Positions 44,153 to 56,303 of a stretch of DNA of 64,000 bases are shown piece after piece (position 1 is the stretch's first letter; each line of letters begins with the position of its first letter). The notes below the pieces were generated by a model. The model did no database searches. It was not told where the DNA came from and was given only the letters and a program-made list of their open reading frames with translations. The DNA is taken from assembly GCA_905250025.1 (NCBI GenBank), contig CAJNOJ010000146.1, positions 186,001-250,000 of the forward strand, read 5' to 3'. Origin of the DNA: Adineta ricciae. Its lineage: Eukaryota; Rotifera; Eurotatoria; Adinetida; Adinetidae. Position numbers and translations under genes: made by a program.

Positions 44153-45756
44153 ATGGCTGATTCTCGTCTTCTAGTTTTTAGTTCTGGCTATGCCATTCTT
44201 GTCATAGTTTGCTTATCGATGAAAGACACAGCGCTAGCTGAATACGATTGCTCTGCGAAAGATGATGGCTGGTATTACGATCCAGAATTTTGTCATATCT
44301 ATTGGCGTTGTACACATGGCTCCGCAGAGGAATTTGAATGTGCGAGTGGAACTGCTTGGGATCATACGGCAAACCGTTGTAATTGGCTTGATAGTGTAGA
44401 TTGTTCTCGTGCTGAGAAGACGACACCAAAAATTAGCTCTGAAGAAGAAGAAGAAGAAACCACGAATGAGGAAAACGAAGAAGAAGACGAAGCACCAAGT
44501 GAACAAGTGATCAAATCGAAAAAGAAAAAGAAAAAAACTACCTCTAATAAACGAATGCTGGACGATGAAGACGACGAAACTGATCGTGAGATATTCACAC
44601 ATTGATTGCATGAATATTGTTTTACGCTTGCTTTTCTCTGTAATCGACTTCTTCTTGGAAATTTCTGATTGATTCATCCGACTTCTCTTCCAGTCTCTTG
44701 TTTGATTGTCTGTCAAGCAAATGCATCTGCTGAAAAGTTTTGTGCTGGACGGGACGGATTCTTTGCGTAAGAAAAGTCTTCTTCTCAAAGTAATTTGCAT
44801 GAATAATCTTTTGTCTATCAGTGATCCTGACTACTGCACGAGATATTACCGATGTTCGCATGGTGTTGATCAAGGTTTTGAGTGTCCAAAAGGTACTGCA
44901 TGGGAAGACGAGTCGAAATCATGTGCATGGATTGAACATGTTAATTGCGAACAGAAAAAACTCGACTATTCAACCAGTACTACCACTGAAGGCATGTCAC
45001 TCGATTCTACTAATGGTCTCGTTTCTTCATTTTGAGCGCTTCGCTATGTTTGTTCTTTCATTTAGATACAACAACATCACGAAAAAAATCGTCCACAGAA
45101 TCGTCGAGCTCAGAATCGAACAAAGCATCTACTCTACCACCGACGCATGGAAAATACAATAGCATTCTTGAGGGTTTTGAGTGTCAACTAACAGGTTTCT
45201 ATGCTGTTCCTGATCCAACGCAATGCAATTCCTACTACCAGTGTGACCGAGGCGTTCAAACGCGACTGAGTTGCCCGGAAAAACAATTGTACGACGAAGA
45301 GAAACGTCAATGTATGGATTTCGATCGTGTTAATTGTGGAACTCGAGCAGTTAATCTAGCAGATAAAAACCAATGTAAGTCACAACAATTGACCAAAGTT
45401 CTAGCTGTTCGTTATCGATAGGTGTCAATAAACGCGATGGCATACATCCTGATACCGAACGCGGCTGTCATTATTATTATCAATGTGCCTCACACAACAA
45501 ATTGCGCGAAGCTAAATGTCCGGGTGATGAAAAATTCAGTAGTTATACAAGCCGATGCGGTCCGGCTAGCAGTGCTCCAGTTCCATGTGGTACTTATGTT
45601 CTCGGAAGTGCAACGATGCCATGTATGTTGATCAATTCTCATTCTCAATAAGATATATTCATTTGTTTTCTTCTCGTTCCGATAGATCATCGAAATCTTG
45701 GCTATTTCATATCATTCCTGCTCGCAACAATCTATTTCACTCTTATTGATCTCTAA
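44153..45756 (+). CDS. Peritrophin-type chitin-binding protein 1 (four ChtBD2 domains)
   Basis: Six exons: 44153-44585, 44718-44766, 44822 to about 44991, 45066-45374, 45422-45622 and 45686-45756. A signal peptide/anchor (LVFSSGYAILVIVCLSM) precedes domain 1. Four chitin-binding type 2 domains, each with six Cys, are visible: YDCSAKDDGWYYDPEFCHIYWRC..., FCAGRDGFFADPDYCTRYYRC..., FECQLTGFYAVPDPTQCNSYYQC... and CVNKRDGIHPDTERGCHYYYQC.... Between them lie an acidic/Lys-rich linker (EEEEEETTNEENEEEDE...KKKKKK) and Ser/Thr-rich mucin-like linkers. The C-terminus is a hydrophobic stretch (YFISFLLATIYFTLIDL), suiting a GPI signal or membrane anchor. It likely binds chitin in cuticle, jaws or gut lining. 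The donor after exon 3 is uncertain: GC at 44992 or an earlier GT. Confidence 0.85.
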
Positions 45757-46351
45757 TAGATTAGATATGATTGTTTTTGTCATTGTTTTGTTTTTCTACT
45801 CTTATTGTATGTGCCTATTGTTGGTGTAGTTCATGTTTTATTGTTTAGTACAAAGAAAAGAAACTACTGAAATAAAGATTTCATAAAATCCAAGAGGTCA
45901 CACGAGAACAAACGAGATGACCGATAAACAAAACAATTCTATTTTCTCTCGAAGATAATTTCCCACGCGATCATTCAATCGCTTGTTGAATATGTATATA
46001 AATCTATTCTCCATTCATCTAACCTTTTCAATTTGTTTCGCATACATTGATAATCATTTATACAGTCGCAATCGATTGCATCATCACCAATTAATCCGTT
46101 GTATTCGCTCGTTCGCTTCACGACGTACTTTATTGTCGTTCTCTTTTACGTCGGATAAAAGAATCCAAAGAAAATTAAACCTCATATAAACAATGTTGAT
46201 CTAATACAGCGTTTGGTGTCTACACATACGTGTGTATACGTTCAATTAAATGATGTACAGCTCATTCTAACATAGACCCAAGTTGAGAGTAAAATCAACA
46301 AAAACCATAAACAATCCATTGGATAAATGAGTCATTAAGTATGGATACGAT
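45757..46351. other. Intergenic stretch between the two chitin-binding genes
   Basis: About 595 bases. It contains an AATAAA (about 45870) suited to the 3' end of the first gene. No other gene is supported. Confidence 0.45.
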
Positions 46352-48251
46352 ATGGATAGTTATCGCTGTTGGTATTTGATATTTGTGTTGATTAATTTGA
46401 TTGAATCACATAGTTTCTTGCTTTCAAATGAATCAACGCTTGAAAAACAAACGTCGACGAAATCAGCCGATCATCGCGTCGAACATCAGTCGACTATTAC
46501 AACGTCTCTGGCAACGTTTACGACAACAATTCGTTCGAGCAGCACCATTCAACCACTTATAACAAAACCTAACTCTTATCTTTATAATTCCGATGAAGAA
46601 GAAACTCTTCTCGATCGAACCAAACGAGACACGGCGCCTTTTGTTTGTAAAAGTAAGATGTTCGTCGTACGAATAGGATAAGAAGTTGTTTGCTTTTTCA
46701 GCCGATGGTTATTTTCCCGATCGACAGAATTGTCGAGTGTATCATATTTGCACATCAGGTGTCGATACGGCTGCCGTTTGTGCTGAGGGAACAGCATGGG
46801 ATCCAGTGAAGAAGAACTGTGGCTGGGAAAATACAGTTGAGTGTAAGAAAGGTTTGAGAAAATGGGACAAAATTACCGACATACGCGGAGGTAAAAGCAT
46901 TCACAAATTCTGATTCACTTTTATATTTGCACGACTTTTAGTGACGTTGTTTGCTACCGATGCGGCATTGGCATGGCGTGCGAAAAAATCTACAACGACA
47001 CGCACGCCGATCAAAGTTGATTCGAATTTTACATGCGAATACGATGCAGAAGGATTTTTTCCTGGTATATTCTTTTTCTCAATTGTGAATCAAACCGAGC
47101 AGAATTTCCTTTCATAGATCCGAAATATTGTCACATCTATCATTTCTGTGGCATTGGTGCACATCAAGTTTTGCAATGTGCGGATAATCTTTGGTTTTCG
47201 ACGAACACACAAGGATGTGAATGGCCAGAGAAATCAGATTGTATGTACTTTAATTGTTTTCATTGGTTTACAAGTGTCTTATTCTCGATAGGTAAAGCAG
47301 GAAATTTACGAACATCGTCGACACAAGTGACTAACATGATCGATGGTGATGGAAATATTGTGACGACGCCAAGAAATTTTCGGCTAAATGTTTATTTACC
47401 TATCGAATGTCCGCCTGCTGTACAAAAGTTTTTTCCTGATCCGTATGATTGTTCAGCATACCATTATTGTAACGGTAAGAAAATCAATTCATTCTATTTT
47501 ATAAACGAGGATTGAACTCATAGGTGGTGTCGATAGGCCGTCGTTTTGTGATGCTGGCCTCTACTATGACAAAAGTAAGTATTCAGAATCTTTTCAAATC
47601 TGATTAAAAGTCATCCAATTTCTGTTAGAACATGGTTGCCAGTGGCCGAAAGACGTTCCTCATTGTGAGTAATTTAACTTTGATCTTCCAAAATTGATTT
47701 CAGAATATTAAAATAGGTCAACACAAATGTCCACCGAACGGTCAGCGACTACGTTTTGTCGCTACCCATAGTTGCTGTCATTACTATGAGTGTTTTAATG
47801 GTCATATGAAAGAACAAGTATGTCCATTACACAAACTTTATTCGGTCGAAACAAAAAGTTGTGAAAACTTCCAAGTCGTTAATTGTGGCTCCCGACAAAA
47901 ATGCATTGATCCTTGTAAGACGATCATTCTTCATCTATCCTAATCTCATTCTTTTGCTTCAAAGGTGATTATGACAGTTCTCCACTGTGCGAATTCAAAC
48001 CTGTATGTCGAGAGAAACCGAATGGCAACTATGTTGATCAATATCGACCTAACTGTCAATTTCATTACACATGTTTAGAGAGTCGCACATTTAATTATAC
48101 AGCATGCGAACATGGTCATCGATTCTCTGTCCAACATCAACGATGTTTACCTTCCAAACAAGTCAAATGTTTAGCAAGACGAAATGATCAACTCCCGATG
48201 TTTTTTCTTCATCTTCTTTTTTTTATGCTTTACTTCCTAAAACCATCCTGA
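46352..48251 (+). CDS. Peritrophin-type chitin-binding protein 2 (five ChtBD2-like domains)
   Basis: About ten small exons on the plus strand; first exon 46352-46652, stop 48249-48251. The N-terminus has a signal peptide (MDSYRCWYLIFVLINLIESHS), then a Ser/Thr-rich segment ending in a dibasic RTKR site. Chitin-binding type 2 domains follow: FVCKTDGYFPDRQNCRVYHIC..., FTCEYDAEGFFPDPKYCHIYHFC..., IECPPAVQKFFPDPYDCSAYHYC..., KCPPNGQRLRF...CCHYYEC..., and a last divergent one (EFKPVCREKPNGNYVDQYRPN). A hydrophobic C-terminus (MFFLHLLFFMLYFL) suggests an anchor. The same order, architecture and strand as the gene 600 bases upstream indicate an old tandem duplication. The RTKR site suggests furin-type processing (inference). 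Confidence 0.83.
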
Positions 48252-48955
48252 AGTCAATAAAGTCCTTGCACAAGGTTGTTTTTTTTATGACATTGCTTTC
48301 GAGAGAGCAATAAATTGCCGCTTCCATGCCTTTTTTCAAAGTACAAATCACCTTGAAAATTATCGTACAGCATCAGATCAACAAGAGAAAAAAAATTTTC
48401 TTTTTCGTTTTGTCCTTGTGTAGCATGCTATCGTAAGGTTTGACTTTTTTTTCTCTTATCAAAAACTCGACGCAGATCTGCAAAACGATACGACAACAAG
48501 CAGTTATCATGACAATTTGAGTAGAAAGTGTATTGTCGGTAAAAGGTATACACATGGCTGGTCACAACGCCCCGCTGCGAAGTGATCGAGGCTAGTTTCA
48601 GAATTATTGTAACTGTTTATTTTGAATATAGACAACTTACAAAAAAGTGCATTTATCGATGTTATTTCTGCTGTGACTATTTTCTTCCATTACCTCTAGT
48701 TAAAGAGTTACTTTAGATAAGAAACTAGTTTACTATTTTCGATGCTTTTAGGTAACAAAAGAAAAGAAAATAGAGAAAGCCACATATTTGTCGCATAATT
48801 ATTAAATGCATACTTTCGCCGACTGGTTGCATCATTGAATCGAAATCTTATCGACGAACAAACAGAAAAATACAAAACACTGTTAAGCAATAAAAACAAC
48901 ACCGTAACCATTTCCAATGTTCATCATTTCACCTGCATTACAAACGCATTGAAAC
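48252..48955. other. Intergenic stretch, no gene supported
   Basis: About 700 bases between two plus-strand genes. Short frames on both strands have no features. An AATAAA at 48258 (GTCAATAAAGTCC) lies just after the stop of the chitin-binding gene. Confidence 0.45.
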
Positions 48956-50065
48956 ATGATACGCGAAATTACAGTCAACTGTTTCCTTCTACTAATCGCT
49001 ACCTTCATCATTTGGATGTGTGTGATCTCCATCCGATATCGTAACAATCAATGTTCTACTCAGCGGCGCATTTATCAATCCAACCGAACAATGGGCAATC
49101 ATTCCGTGGATCCAACATTGATCGATAAACGTTTGAAATTGAATCATTTTACCATTCTTGGTACACATAACAGTTATCATAAGCAGAATTCTCTCTATCG
49201 ATATGAACATTCCGATCTTGCAGAACAATTTTTCTATGGTATTCGTCAGATAGAATTAGATCTTCATCTCATGCCGAACCATGATGTCGTCTATCATGTA
49301 CAGTTATTCGATGATCGAACGAATTGCTACTGTTTAAGTGATTGTATCGAACGCATTTGGAATTGGACGATCATCAATGCCAATCATTATCCAATTTATT
49401 TATTTATCGAAATCAAACAGATGTTTTACGAAGATCTTTTCACTGGACTCGAAGGCGGTGTTAAATGCAAACATTTCGAAGCACTTAAGCAACAACTTTT
49501 AGACGTTTTCACAAATACTTCTTTGATTCTACCACCGCAAGTACAAGGAAATCAAAGTTCACTTCGATTGGCACTTCGCAAACAAAGATATTACGAGCAG
49601 AAAAATGATTTTATTTATGCAGGCTACGGTTGGCCACCGTTGTATCTTTCGCTTGGAAAGATTATTCCAGCCTTCCTCGACGATGTGCATAATATCGTTC
49701 CAGATATGATTGATTCATGTGAACCTTTATCAGACTTCTTCTTCATCGTTCAACGAAACACAGCCAAAGATTATGCGTCTTTTATGACCACGAACAGTCC
49801 TATCAACGATCAATACCTAATGCAAAAGAGTATCAATCGCGGATATATACTACGTGTTTTACTTGGATATGGTGGAAGTCGACTGAATGAAAATTATAAT
49901 AAAGCAAAGGCGTACGGTGCTCATATATTCAGTACAGATTCTGAAAATTGCTACGATACAGATATTTGTCAAAGTGTGATGAATGATTTCAAGAGCGGCT
50001 CTTCGATTTTATGTAATCCAGTTCTGTCTCCAGATTTTTGCAATGTGACATCATTCATTCTGTAA
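48956..50065 (+). CDS. Ca2+-dependent PI-PLC-like phosphodiesterase (PI-PLC-C1 type)
   Basis: Single exon, 369 residues. One N-terminal membrane helix or uncleaved leader is present (CFLLLIATFIIWMCVISI). The enzyme core has FTILGTHNSYHKQ (first catalytic His), LAEQFFYGIRQIELDLHL (metal/acid region), VVYHVQLFDDRTNCYCLSDC (second His and Cys pair) and YPIYLFIEIKQ. The end has GYILRVLLGYGG, AHIFSTDSEN. This pattern is that of the Streptomyces-type calcium-dependent phosphoinositide phospholipase C family, mostly bacterial and fungal, not the animal PLC-beta/gamma/delta type. Expected reaction: cleavage of phosphatidylinositol to diacylglycerol and inositol phosphate at the cell surface. Absence of introns in an intron-rich neighbourhood supports acquisition by transfer (inference). 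Confidence 0.8.
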   Translation: MIREITVNCFLLLIATFIIWMCVISIRYRNNQCSTQRRIYQSNRTMGNHSVDPTLIDKRLKLNHFTILGTHNSYHKQNSLYRYEHSDLAEQFFYGIRQIELDLHLMPNHDVVYHVQLFDDRTNCYCLSDCIERIWNWTIINANHYPIYLFIEIKQMFYEDLFTGLEGGVKCKHFEALKQQLLDVFTNTSLILPPQVQGNQSSLRLALRKQRYYEQKNDFIYAGYGWPPLYLSLGKIIPAFLDDVHNIVPDMIDSCEPLSDFFFIVQRNTAKDYASFMTTNSPINDQYLMQKSINRGYILRVLLGYGGSRLNENYNKAKAYGAHIFSTDSENCYDTDICQSVMNDFKSGSSILCNPVLSPDFCNVTSFIL

Positions 50066-50177
50066 AAATGAATTGAATGTTATTTTTTTTAATAAAACAA
50101 TACTTAAAGCGAAACAACGAATTCACATTCTGTTCTCTGATGTTTGTTTAGTTATACTTTATCGAGAAGCGTGCGTT

Positions 50178-51080
50178 TCAGATTAATGGAACAACCCGCA
50201 GCTTTTGACGCCATAATTCAGGTAAACAGATTAGACATAGAAATGGCATGAAAAGCTGAACGAAGTAAGGTGAATAGAAAAAATAGTAATTGATGATCAC
50301 AGTAAGGAAAGTCGGAATGAAATACAAACGAATCACGATAACCAATGCATACGATACCCAAAAGATCGAATATAGACTTGATATAAACATCAATTGTAAC
50401 GTTAATTTACGAATTGTTTTCCAATTTAATGTTCGTGCCATTTTCTTTCTCTGTATTACCACTCGAATCAGGAGTATAATACTCGCAACTGGAATGATTG
50501 ACGATGGAACACATATATGAGCGATCCAATCGAATGCTGCTAACCACGGAAGATTGTTGTAACAAATAGAACCACATAAAATTATGGTGTAGTCAAATGT
50601 ATTCTCACAGGAGTAAACAAAAATACATATGAAATAGAAGAGGGGAATGTAGAAAAGAGAGAATATGATCGGTAAATAGTGTCGTTGGAATTTTTGTTGA
50701 GATGACTGAAGAAGATGAGAATGAAAGATTAGAATATGTCGTTCAATTGACGTCCATGCCATGAGAAAGAGATTCATGGAATGAAGTGAGCAATTGTACC
50801 ATATCCAAACGAGACAAAACCAACTGGATGCCGGTCGCACTCGACCGGAATAGAGAAATTGCAGTGTGAGAGGTAATTCAGTGATCAATTCCAGAAAAGC
50901 AATGGTTAGTAAGGTGAGTAACGAATGATAATGTAAACGTGAATGAATTTTCGTTGAATAGTAGAATCGATAAAGAATATAGACAGCTACACATACCGAT
51001 GGCAATTGAATCGAAGTGAAAATATAAAATTTTAGATGACGGCTCCATTGAGGTTCTTCAGAAATGATCGTGCCATTCAT
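50178..51080 (-). CDS. Seven-transmembrane receptor (rhodopsin-like)
   Basis: Single exon, 300 residues. Seven hydrophobic helices can be counted, beginning with FTSIQLPSVCVAVYILYRFYY. The motif SIERHILIF at the end of helix 3 corresponds to the DRY box of class A receptors (here ERH). Cysteines before helix 3 (WFCLVW) and in extracellular loop 2 (LCGSICY) could form the conserved disulfide. Helix 7 lacks a classic NPxxY, having SPYFVQLFMPF instead. N-terminal NGT is a glycosylation site. The ligand is unknown; short-tailed receptors of this kind are numerous in rotifers. Confidence 0.78.
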   Translation of the reverse strand: MNGTIISEEPQWSRHLKFYIFTSIQLPSVCVAVYILYRFYYSTKIHSRLHYHSLLTLLTIAFLELITELPLTLQFLYSGRVRPASSWFCLVWIWYNCSLHSMNLFLMAWTSIERHILIFHSHLLQSSQQKFQRHYLPIIFSLFYIPLFYFICIFVYSCENTFDYTIILCGSICYNNLPWLAAFDWIAHICVPSSIIPVASIILLIRVVIQRKKMARTLNWKTIRKLTLQLMFISSLYSIFWVSYALVIVIRLYFIPTFLTVIINYYFFYSPYFVQLFMPFLCLICLPELWRQKLRVVPLI

Positions 51081-51387
51081 TTCGACCTTAAAGAAGCAGA
51101 GTTACACTGATTGGCAGTTGTTTTTATTCTTTAGATTCTCAAATAATCTACGTGATGTTCAGTGAGCCTATCCAAATAGACAAACGTTTGTACTTTTATT
51201 TGAAATTTGAAATTGGAGCTTTCTGACATGATTTACTTCGTGTTATTTTATCATGTTTATGTTGAATTAGCAATAGAAATTGATCTTGTTCGAAAGAAAA
51301 ACAGCAGAAAAGATTAATATAATATTTGATTAATAATGACAATCACAGATACATAAAAATAAATGAATAGTCTTTAAAAAAAAAAGC
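51081..51387. other. Short intergenic stretch, nothing recognised
   Basis: About 300 bases, AT-rich, between the 7TM receptor start and the stomatin stop, with AATAAA-like sites for the stomatin transcript (minus strand). Confidence 0.4.
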
Positions 51388-52928
51388 TTAAAATCCAGTT
51401 GTACTACTACTTCCACGGTCACCTCGGCTCTTCATTAGTTTCAGAAGTTCAACTAAAACAAGAAGAAAACGTGCGAACGTACTCTATTTAAAAAAGACTT
51501 CATTTACCAGGAATCGGAAAAACAATCGTCGAATTCTTCTCTGCTGAGATATGTGTCAATGTTTGAAGATAACGCAATTGTAAAGCAATTGGACTTTCAT
51601 GAATGACATCAGCAGCTTCCTGAAAAACAAGTAATACAATCTCATGTACTCATAATAATGCAATATTACTTTTAATGCTCTCGATGCTTTTTGTTCACCT
51701 TCGGCAGCAATAATCTTTGCCCGGGCTTCTCGAGCAGCTAGAATGGAGAACAAAAGGCCGTGTATGAGTCGATAGCATGTCAAATGAGATTTTCACCTTC
51801 GGCTTCAGCAGCCATACTGCGTTGCATGCTGACAGGCAAACGAACATCTTTGCTAGAAAGGAAAAGACGATTGTTAATCAGTATGAAAAGAACAGAATGT
51901 AATAATTATTTACATTTCTACACGTTCGACTTTGACTCCCCAGGGATCAGTTCCTTCATCAAGATGAACTTGCATTGAATGAGAAATATTTTCACGATCA
52001 GATAGAATTTCTTGTAAAGTTTTCGTTCCTCTGAAAAATTCAAAAAATCCTTTTTCGAAAGAATTGACATTTGAATTGAAATTTGCTTACAGGATATTAC
52101 GAAGTGTTGTAGCAGCGAGTAATTGAGTTGAATAACGAGAATTTTCGACATTTGTCACACTTATAATCGGATTAAATATTCGAAAATAGACAACGGCGTC
52201 AACGGAAACTGTCTAGAGAGATGAGAAGACGAAGGACTTTCATCAGCATGCTTCTAAGTAATCGTACCACAGAATCTCTTGTTAAGATTTCTTGAGGTGG
52301 AACATCAAAAGTAACTACAAGTAAACAGGAGATGTTTTGTCAAGCATTGTCTCATGTATCAGCCATGAAAAAGCACTCACTCGTCCGTAAATCGACTTTA
52401 ATTATCGAATCAACACATGGTAAAACAAAAAACAGACCCGGACCCTTTGCACCACCTAAATAACATCATAATTTGTCTTTCCTTCAATTGTCATTCAATT
52501 CCTACCAGATAGAATTCGACCGAGGCGCATAATAACAGCTCGTTCATACTCTTGAACAACCTGCACACAACATCGATCTATCCCAATCCTCTTCAAACAT
52601 CCTCTCAGACTTACTTTGACAGTCACACAAAGCGAAAATGGGAATGTTAATGCGCAGAGAATATAAGATAAAACCACTAAGATCCATCCACATGTTCCCA
52701 AGCCTTCATCCGAATTGCGAATATCATCTAATATATAGACAAACAATTCTCAACCGATATGTTTTGTCACTAATCAAGAATTACATTGATTATTGCGCGG
52801 AACAGTCGATGTATTTACTAATCGATGCACAAAGAACAAATATGAAATCCACACAAATCGCCTTATCAATTCTGTCACTTACATTCTTGACCTGGAGCAG
52901 TTGTATAACGTTCTTGCTTCGATGCCAT
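51388..52928 (-). CDS. STOM: Stomatin (band 7 / SPFH membrane protein)
   Basis: Minus strand, about nine exons; the first is 52928-52883, the second 52727-52615, the third 52560-52506. It starts [24 protein letters not shown] and continues with the membrane hairpin ([29 protein letters not shown]). The SPFH domain follows: [122 protein letters not shown] and [27 protein letters not shown]. Stomatins organise cholesterol-rich membrane and regulate ion channels. The N-terminal and central cysteines that are palmitoylated in human stomatin have candidates here. It looks intact. Confidence 0.92.
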
Positions 52929-54355
52929 CGGAATACTTTGTTCAGCCGAGCTAATTCTATTCGAACGCTAAAAGTAATAATCCAACAGAAAATCCATTTA
53001 CTCTTTTCATATGTCAGTGATAATAGTCTCTGATGAAGGTCTTCTTTGATAACTAACAAACGTATCTAATTCACACGTCATTTCTTTCCTCGACTATCTT
53101 ATTCAACGAACGAAAAGAAAACATGCGCGTGTGTAGGCTGTAGTATCTCAAGATGACTTTCGTCAATGGACTGACGTGCGTATGGATAAAGCTTGTATAT
53201 AGGCTCTGACATACGTCATCATATTGTCATTTTATAGCGAAGAAGACGGATTAAAAGAAAACGAGGCCAACGAAGAGAAAGATAAGCATCGATTACGGAG
53301 ACATTTGTCAATACTTTCTCTCTCTCTCTTTCTCTTGCGTATTCTTCTCAATGCTCGCTGGCAAAAAAAATACCGATTGAAATAGAAAAAAAAACTTCGC
53401 AGACGACGCACAGACAATAATTGTCAGTAGATCTGATGAGAAGAAGAACGCAAAGCAAAGCAAAATGAATGTCTAATGATTTATCTGTATCTTCTTTTAT
53501 TTTCTCTAAGAATCGAGCAAATGAAGTCAGACAGTTATTTATTCGATTACATCTTGCTAAGACTAGAACGCTTGAGAATTCATTACTAACCGCTTTCATG
53601 AAGGAATGGTTCCTTCGACTATTTTTGTACGATGAAAAACCAAATAAAGAACAAAACTCAGAGGTTACCCGCCAGTTTTATAGTCTAAAGTATTTTGAAT
53701 TGTTGCTATGTGACCTGCACGTCATTCTCTATTGTTTATCAACTACGCACTGATAATAAAAAAAAAAGAATGAGAACAAAATGAGTCAATAAGATGTGTT
53801 TTTTTCTCTCTCTCGGTGCCGTTGCTAATCATAATAAACTAGAGATGGTATAAATTTCTTTTTGCAAAGTATTCTGTTTGAATAGATAAGAGAAATTGCT
53901 TGTCGAGTGATTATCTGGCAATGAATAAATAATCTTTGTAATCATCATTGACTTATGCAATGTACACATGTTTGCCTTGCCAAGTATCGGTTCCTGTCGA
54001 AGAAATCGATTGAGAATACTCAATGAAGAAACCCAAGAAGATTTTCAAAATGTCTTCATTAGCTTGTCTGATAGCAGAAATGACTCTTGTAATCGATATT
54101 TGGGATTAATTAGATTGGAAATCTTCATCCGAAGGGTGAAAATCAACAGACGAATCTTCTTTGATTGATAGCAAATCATGTTGTTCGCGATAAGAATGTT
54201 TTGTTAAGACATCCATATGCGATCATATATTGTCATATGTAGGTCAAGTGGAAATCACAGGAGACATTCGCTCGGCCGATCTATGTGGCGCTTTTTCTTT
54301 ATGTATCGATAAATGACTCATCGATAACGAATCATCGTCTCGTTCGATCATTGTC
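52929..54355. other. Long intergenic region with a pyrimidine-rich microsatellite
   Basis: About 1.4 kb with no supported gene. It contains a CT-rich simple repeat (53312-53338). Frames such as 53469-53753 (+) and 53348-53599 (-) overlap each other and look like chance. Confidence 0.45.
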
Positions 54356-56303
54356 ATGATATTCTATCAATTTACGACGAAACTTCTTGATAATATTGAT
54401 TTGATAGTTAATTATCATCTGAACGAGATTGAAATCTATGTTAAATGGTCGTCGACAGGAGATTTGGGTAACTGGACGATCTCCTATGTTGATGATGAAT
54501 GTACATTACCATCGATCTCTCCTTTGTACTATCTTTGTTCATCGTCATCGAAAAATCATTCATTAAATCCGACTTTCTACTCGTACTGGTTTCAATTGGA
54601 TTCCTCATTCTACCGTCGATTATTTGCTCATCTGACAACCGATGAAGATCAAATTTTTCTTCTACTTTCACTTCCCGATGGTCGAATTCTTCTCCTATCT
54701 GAAAATCATCCACCCAATGTGTGGTACACGTCTCCCAATACATCTCCAATATCCATTCTTGGTCTTTACTATGATTTAAATAGCAATCTTCTCGATGCCA
54801 TTCTATCCTCATCAACAAATTCGAAGTTTCCCAAAATGATTGTCAATCACTTTATTCTGTGCGAATCCTTCGGATGTCTAGTTCTTGTCAATTCGACGAA
54901 TCTCCGTCGAATATTGATCGACAATTCAATCAAATCAGCTTGTGTCTACTCGAACAATCTTATCTATATGACAGCGAATGAAATACGATCCATCTCGATT
55001 TCAAATCTATTGAAACCGAACAACGAAGATATTATCAGTCAAACGAAAAGCTTAAGATTTGGCCATTTCGAAAAGCTAATCGTTGGTAAGACGATTTTTA
55101 CATTCATATAAACAAACGTTTCTCGATGATATTCAGATGGACAGGAAATCATTCTCTATTACGAGAATGGCACATTCGAACGATTGAAAAGTCTTCTGCC
55201 GCGAACTGCCAATCTGTCACGTAGCAGTTCGTTGGTGAATCAGACGAAAAAACTAGCGTGTTTAGCAACGACAATTACAAATTTACAAGCCAACGCTTGT
55301 CTATTGCAAAGACTGTTAACCAAAGCTGAACTCTTCTATCAATTGAATCTATCGATGTGCTTAAAATTCATTCAGAATCAATGGAAATTAATCTTAACTG
55401 ATCAACAATCGCGAACGTTTCAATCGAACGATTTCATCTTGATTTTACTGTGTCAGTTTTCGGAAAATCACGTGAGGATTTATCAATTGACTTCAGCGAA
55501 TAATTGGATGTTCAAAATGAACGAATCGATCACAAAGACATACCTTTGTCAACCAATTCTCATTCTTCGCTCTCCGAACTCCTTCCATTATCAACTAGGA
55601 CATCGACGTATTGTTTTATCTTTGGAAGAACAAGTTCAAGAGGAAGAACTCTCCTTAGAACATTATTTTCCAAAGAAATTCAGGTCCATGAGAAGAATCA
55701 ACGCAACAATGCAACAATATCATTTAGTTTTAACGTTGCGAAATGAAGCGGCGACGAATTTTAAAAGTAACTCGTTGCATTATTCATGTTGATGTAAATC
55801 TTCTTTTTTTCAAGAGTTAAATATTCAGCTTGCTCGTCGATTATTGCTTGGTGAAACCGATTTTGTGAATATGGAAATCAAACAGCAAGATATCAAAGTT
55901 GACACGGACAATGGTTTGGTGGATTCATTGACAATTCAAGTTATACTGTCGAGTTTATGTCTTCGGCGACTAATTATCACATTTTCGACGCTTGTAGAAG
56001 TAAATTAGAAGAATGTCGCATTTGAAATCTGTCTGTTTTTTTTTCAGTTATTCTATACCAGTAAAACAACAGAAGACAAATATTTTATCAAACAAACGGA
56101 TATGGTAAAACTAACCGATTTGATTCAAGTAAATCGATCTTTCTTCATTTAATCAAAACAAATTTCTTTTTTTGCTTTTTAAGAATATTCAAGCGAAATT
56201 GTCAGATCAATTAACAGATGACGTATTACTTAGTTTTCTTCAAATTCGCATCTATCTTTCGATGTTCCGTCTTGGTTCGAACTATACTGTTCAAGTCTAT
56301 TGA
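54356..56303 (+). CDS. Beta-rich / coiled-coil protein, possibly FANCB/FAAP100-like
   Basis: Five exons: 54356-55085, 55137-55766, 55815-55999, 56048-56128 and 56184-56303, about 580 residues. The N-terminal ~260 residues are strand-rich with propeller-like turns (DQIFLLLSLPDGRILLLSENH, SACVYSNNLIYMTANEIRSIS, GQEIILYYENGTFERL). Then comes a helical segment (LACLATTITNLQANACLLQRLLTKAELF), and strand-rich C-terminal regions. Propeller then coiled coil then beta domains is the layout of FANCB and FAAP100 of the Fanconi anaemia core complex, and the helical segment has a similar feel. No diagnostic motif is present, so this is a weak guess from memory. The splice sites are good and the gene is surely real. 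Confidence 0.5.

Noticed and set aside
53469..53753. Plus-strand 94-codon frame in the long gap after stomatin
   Set aside because: Overlaps an equally open minus-strand frame, has no recognisable domain and lies near simple repeats.
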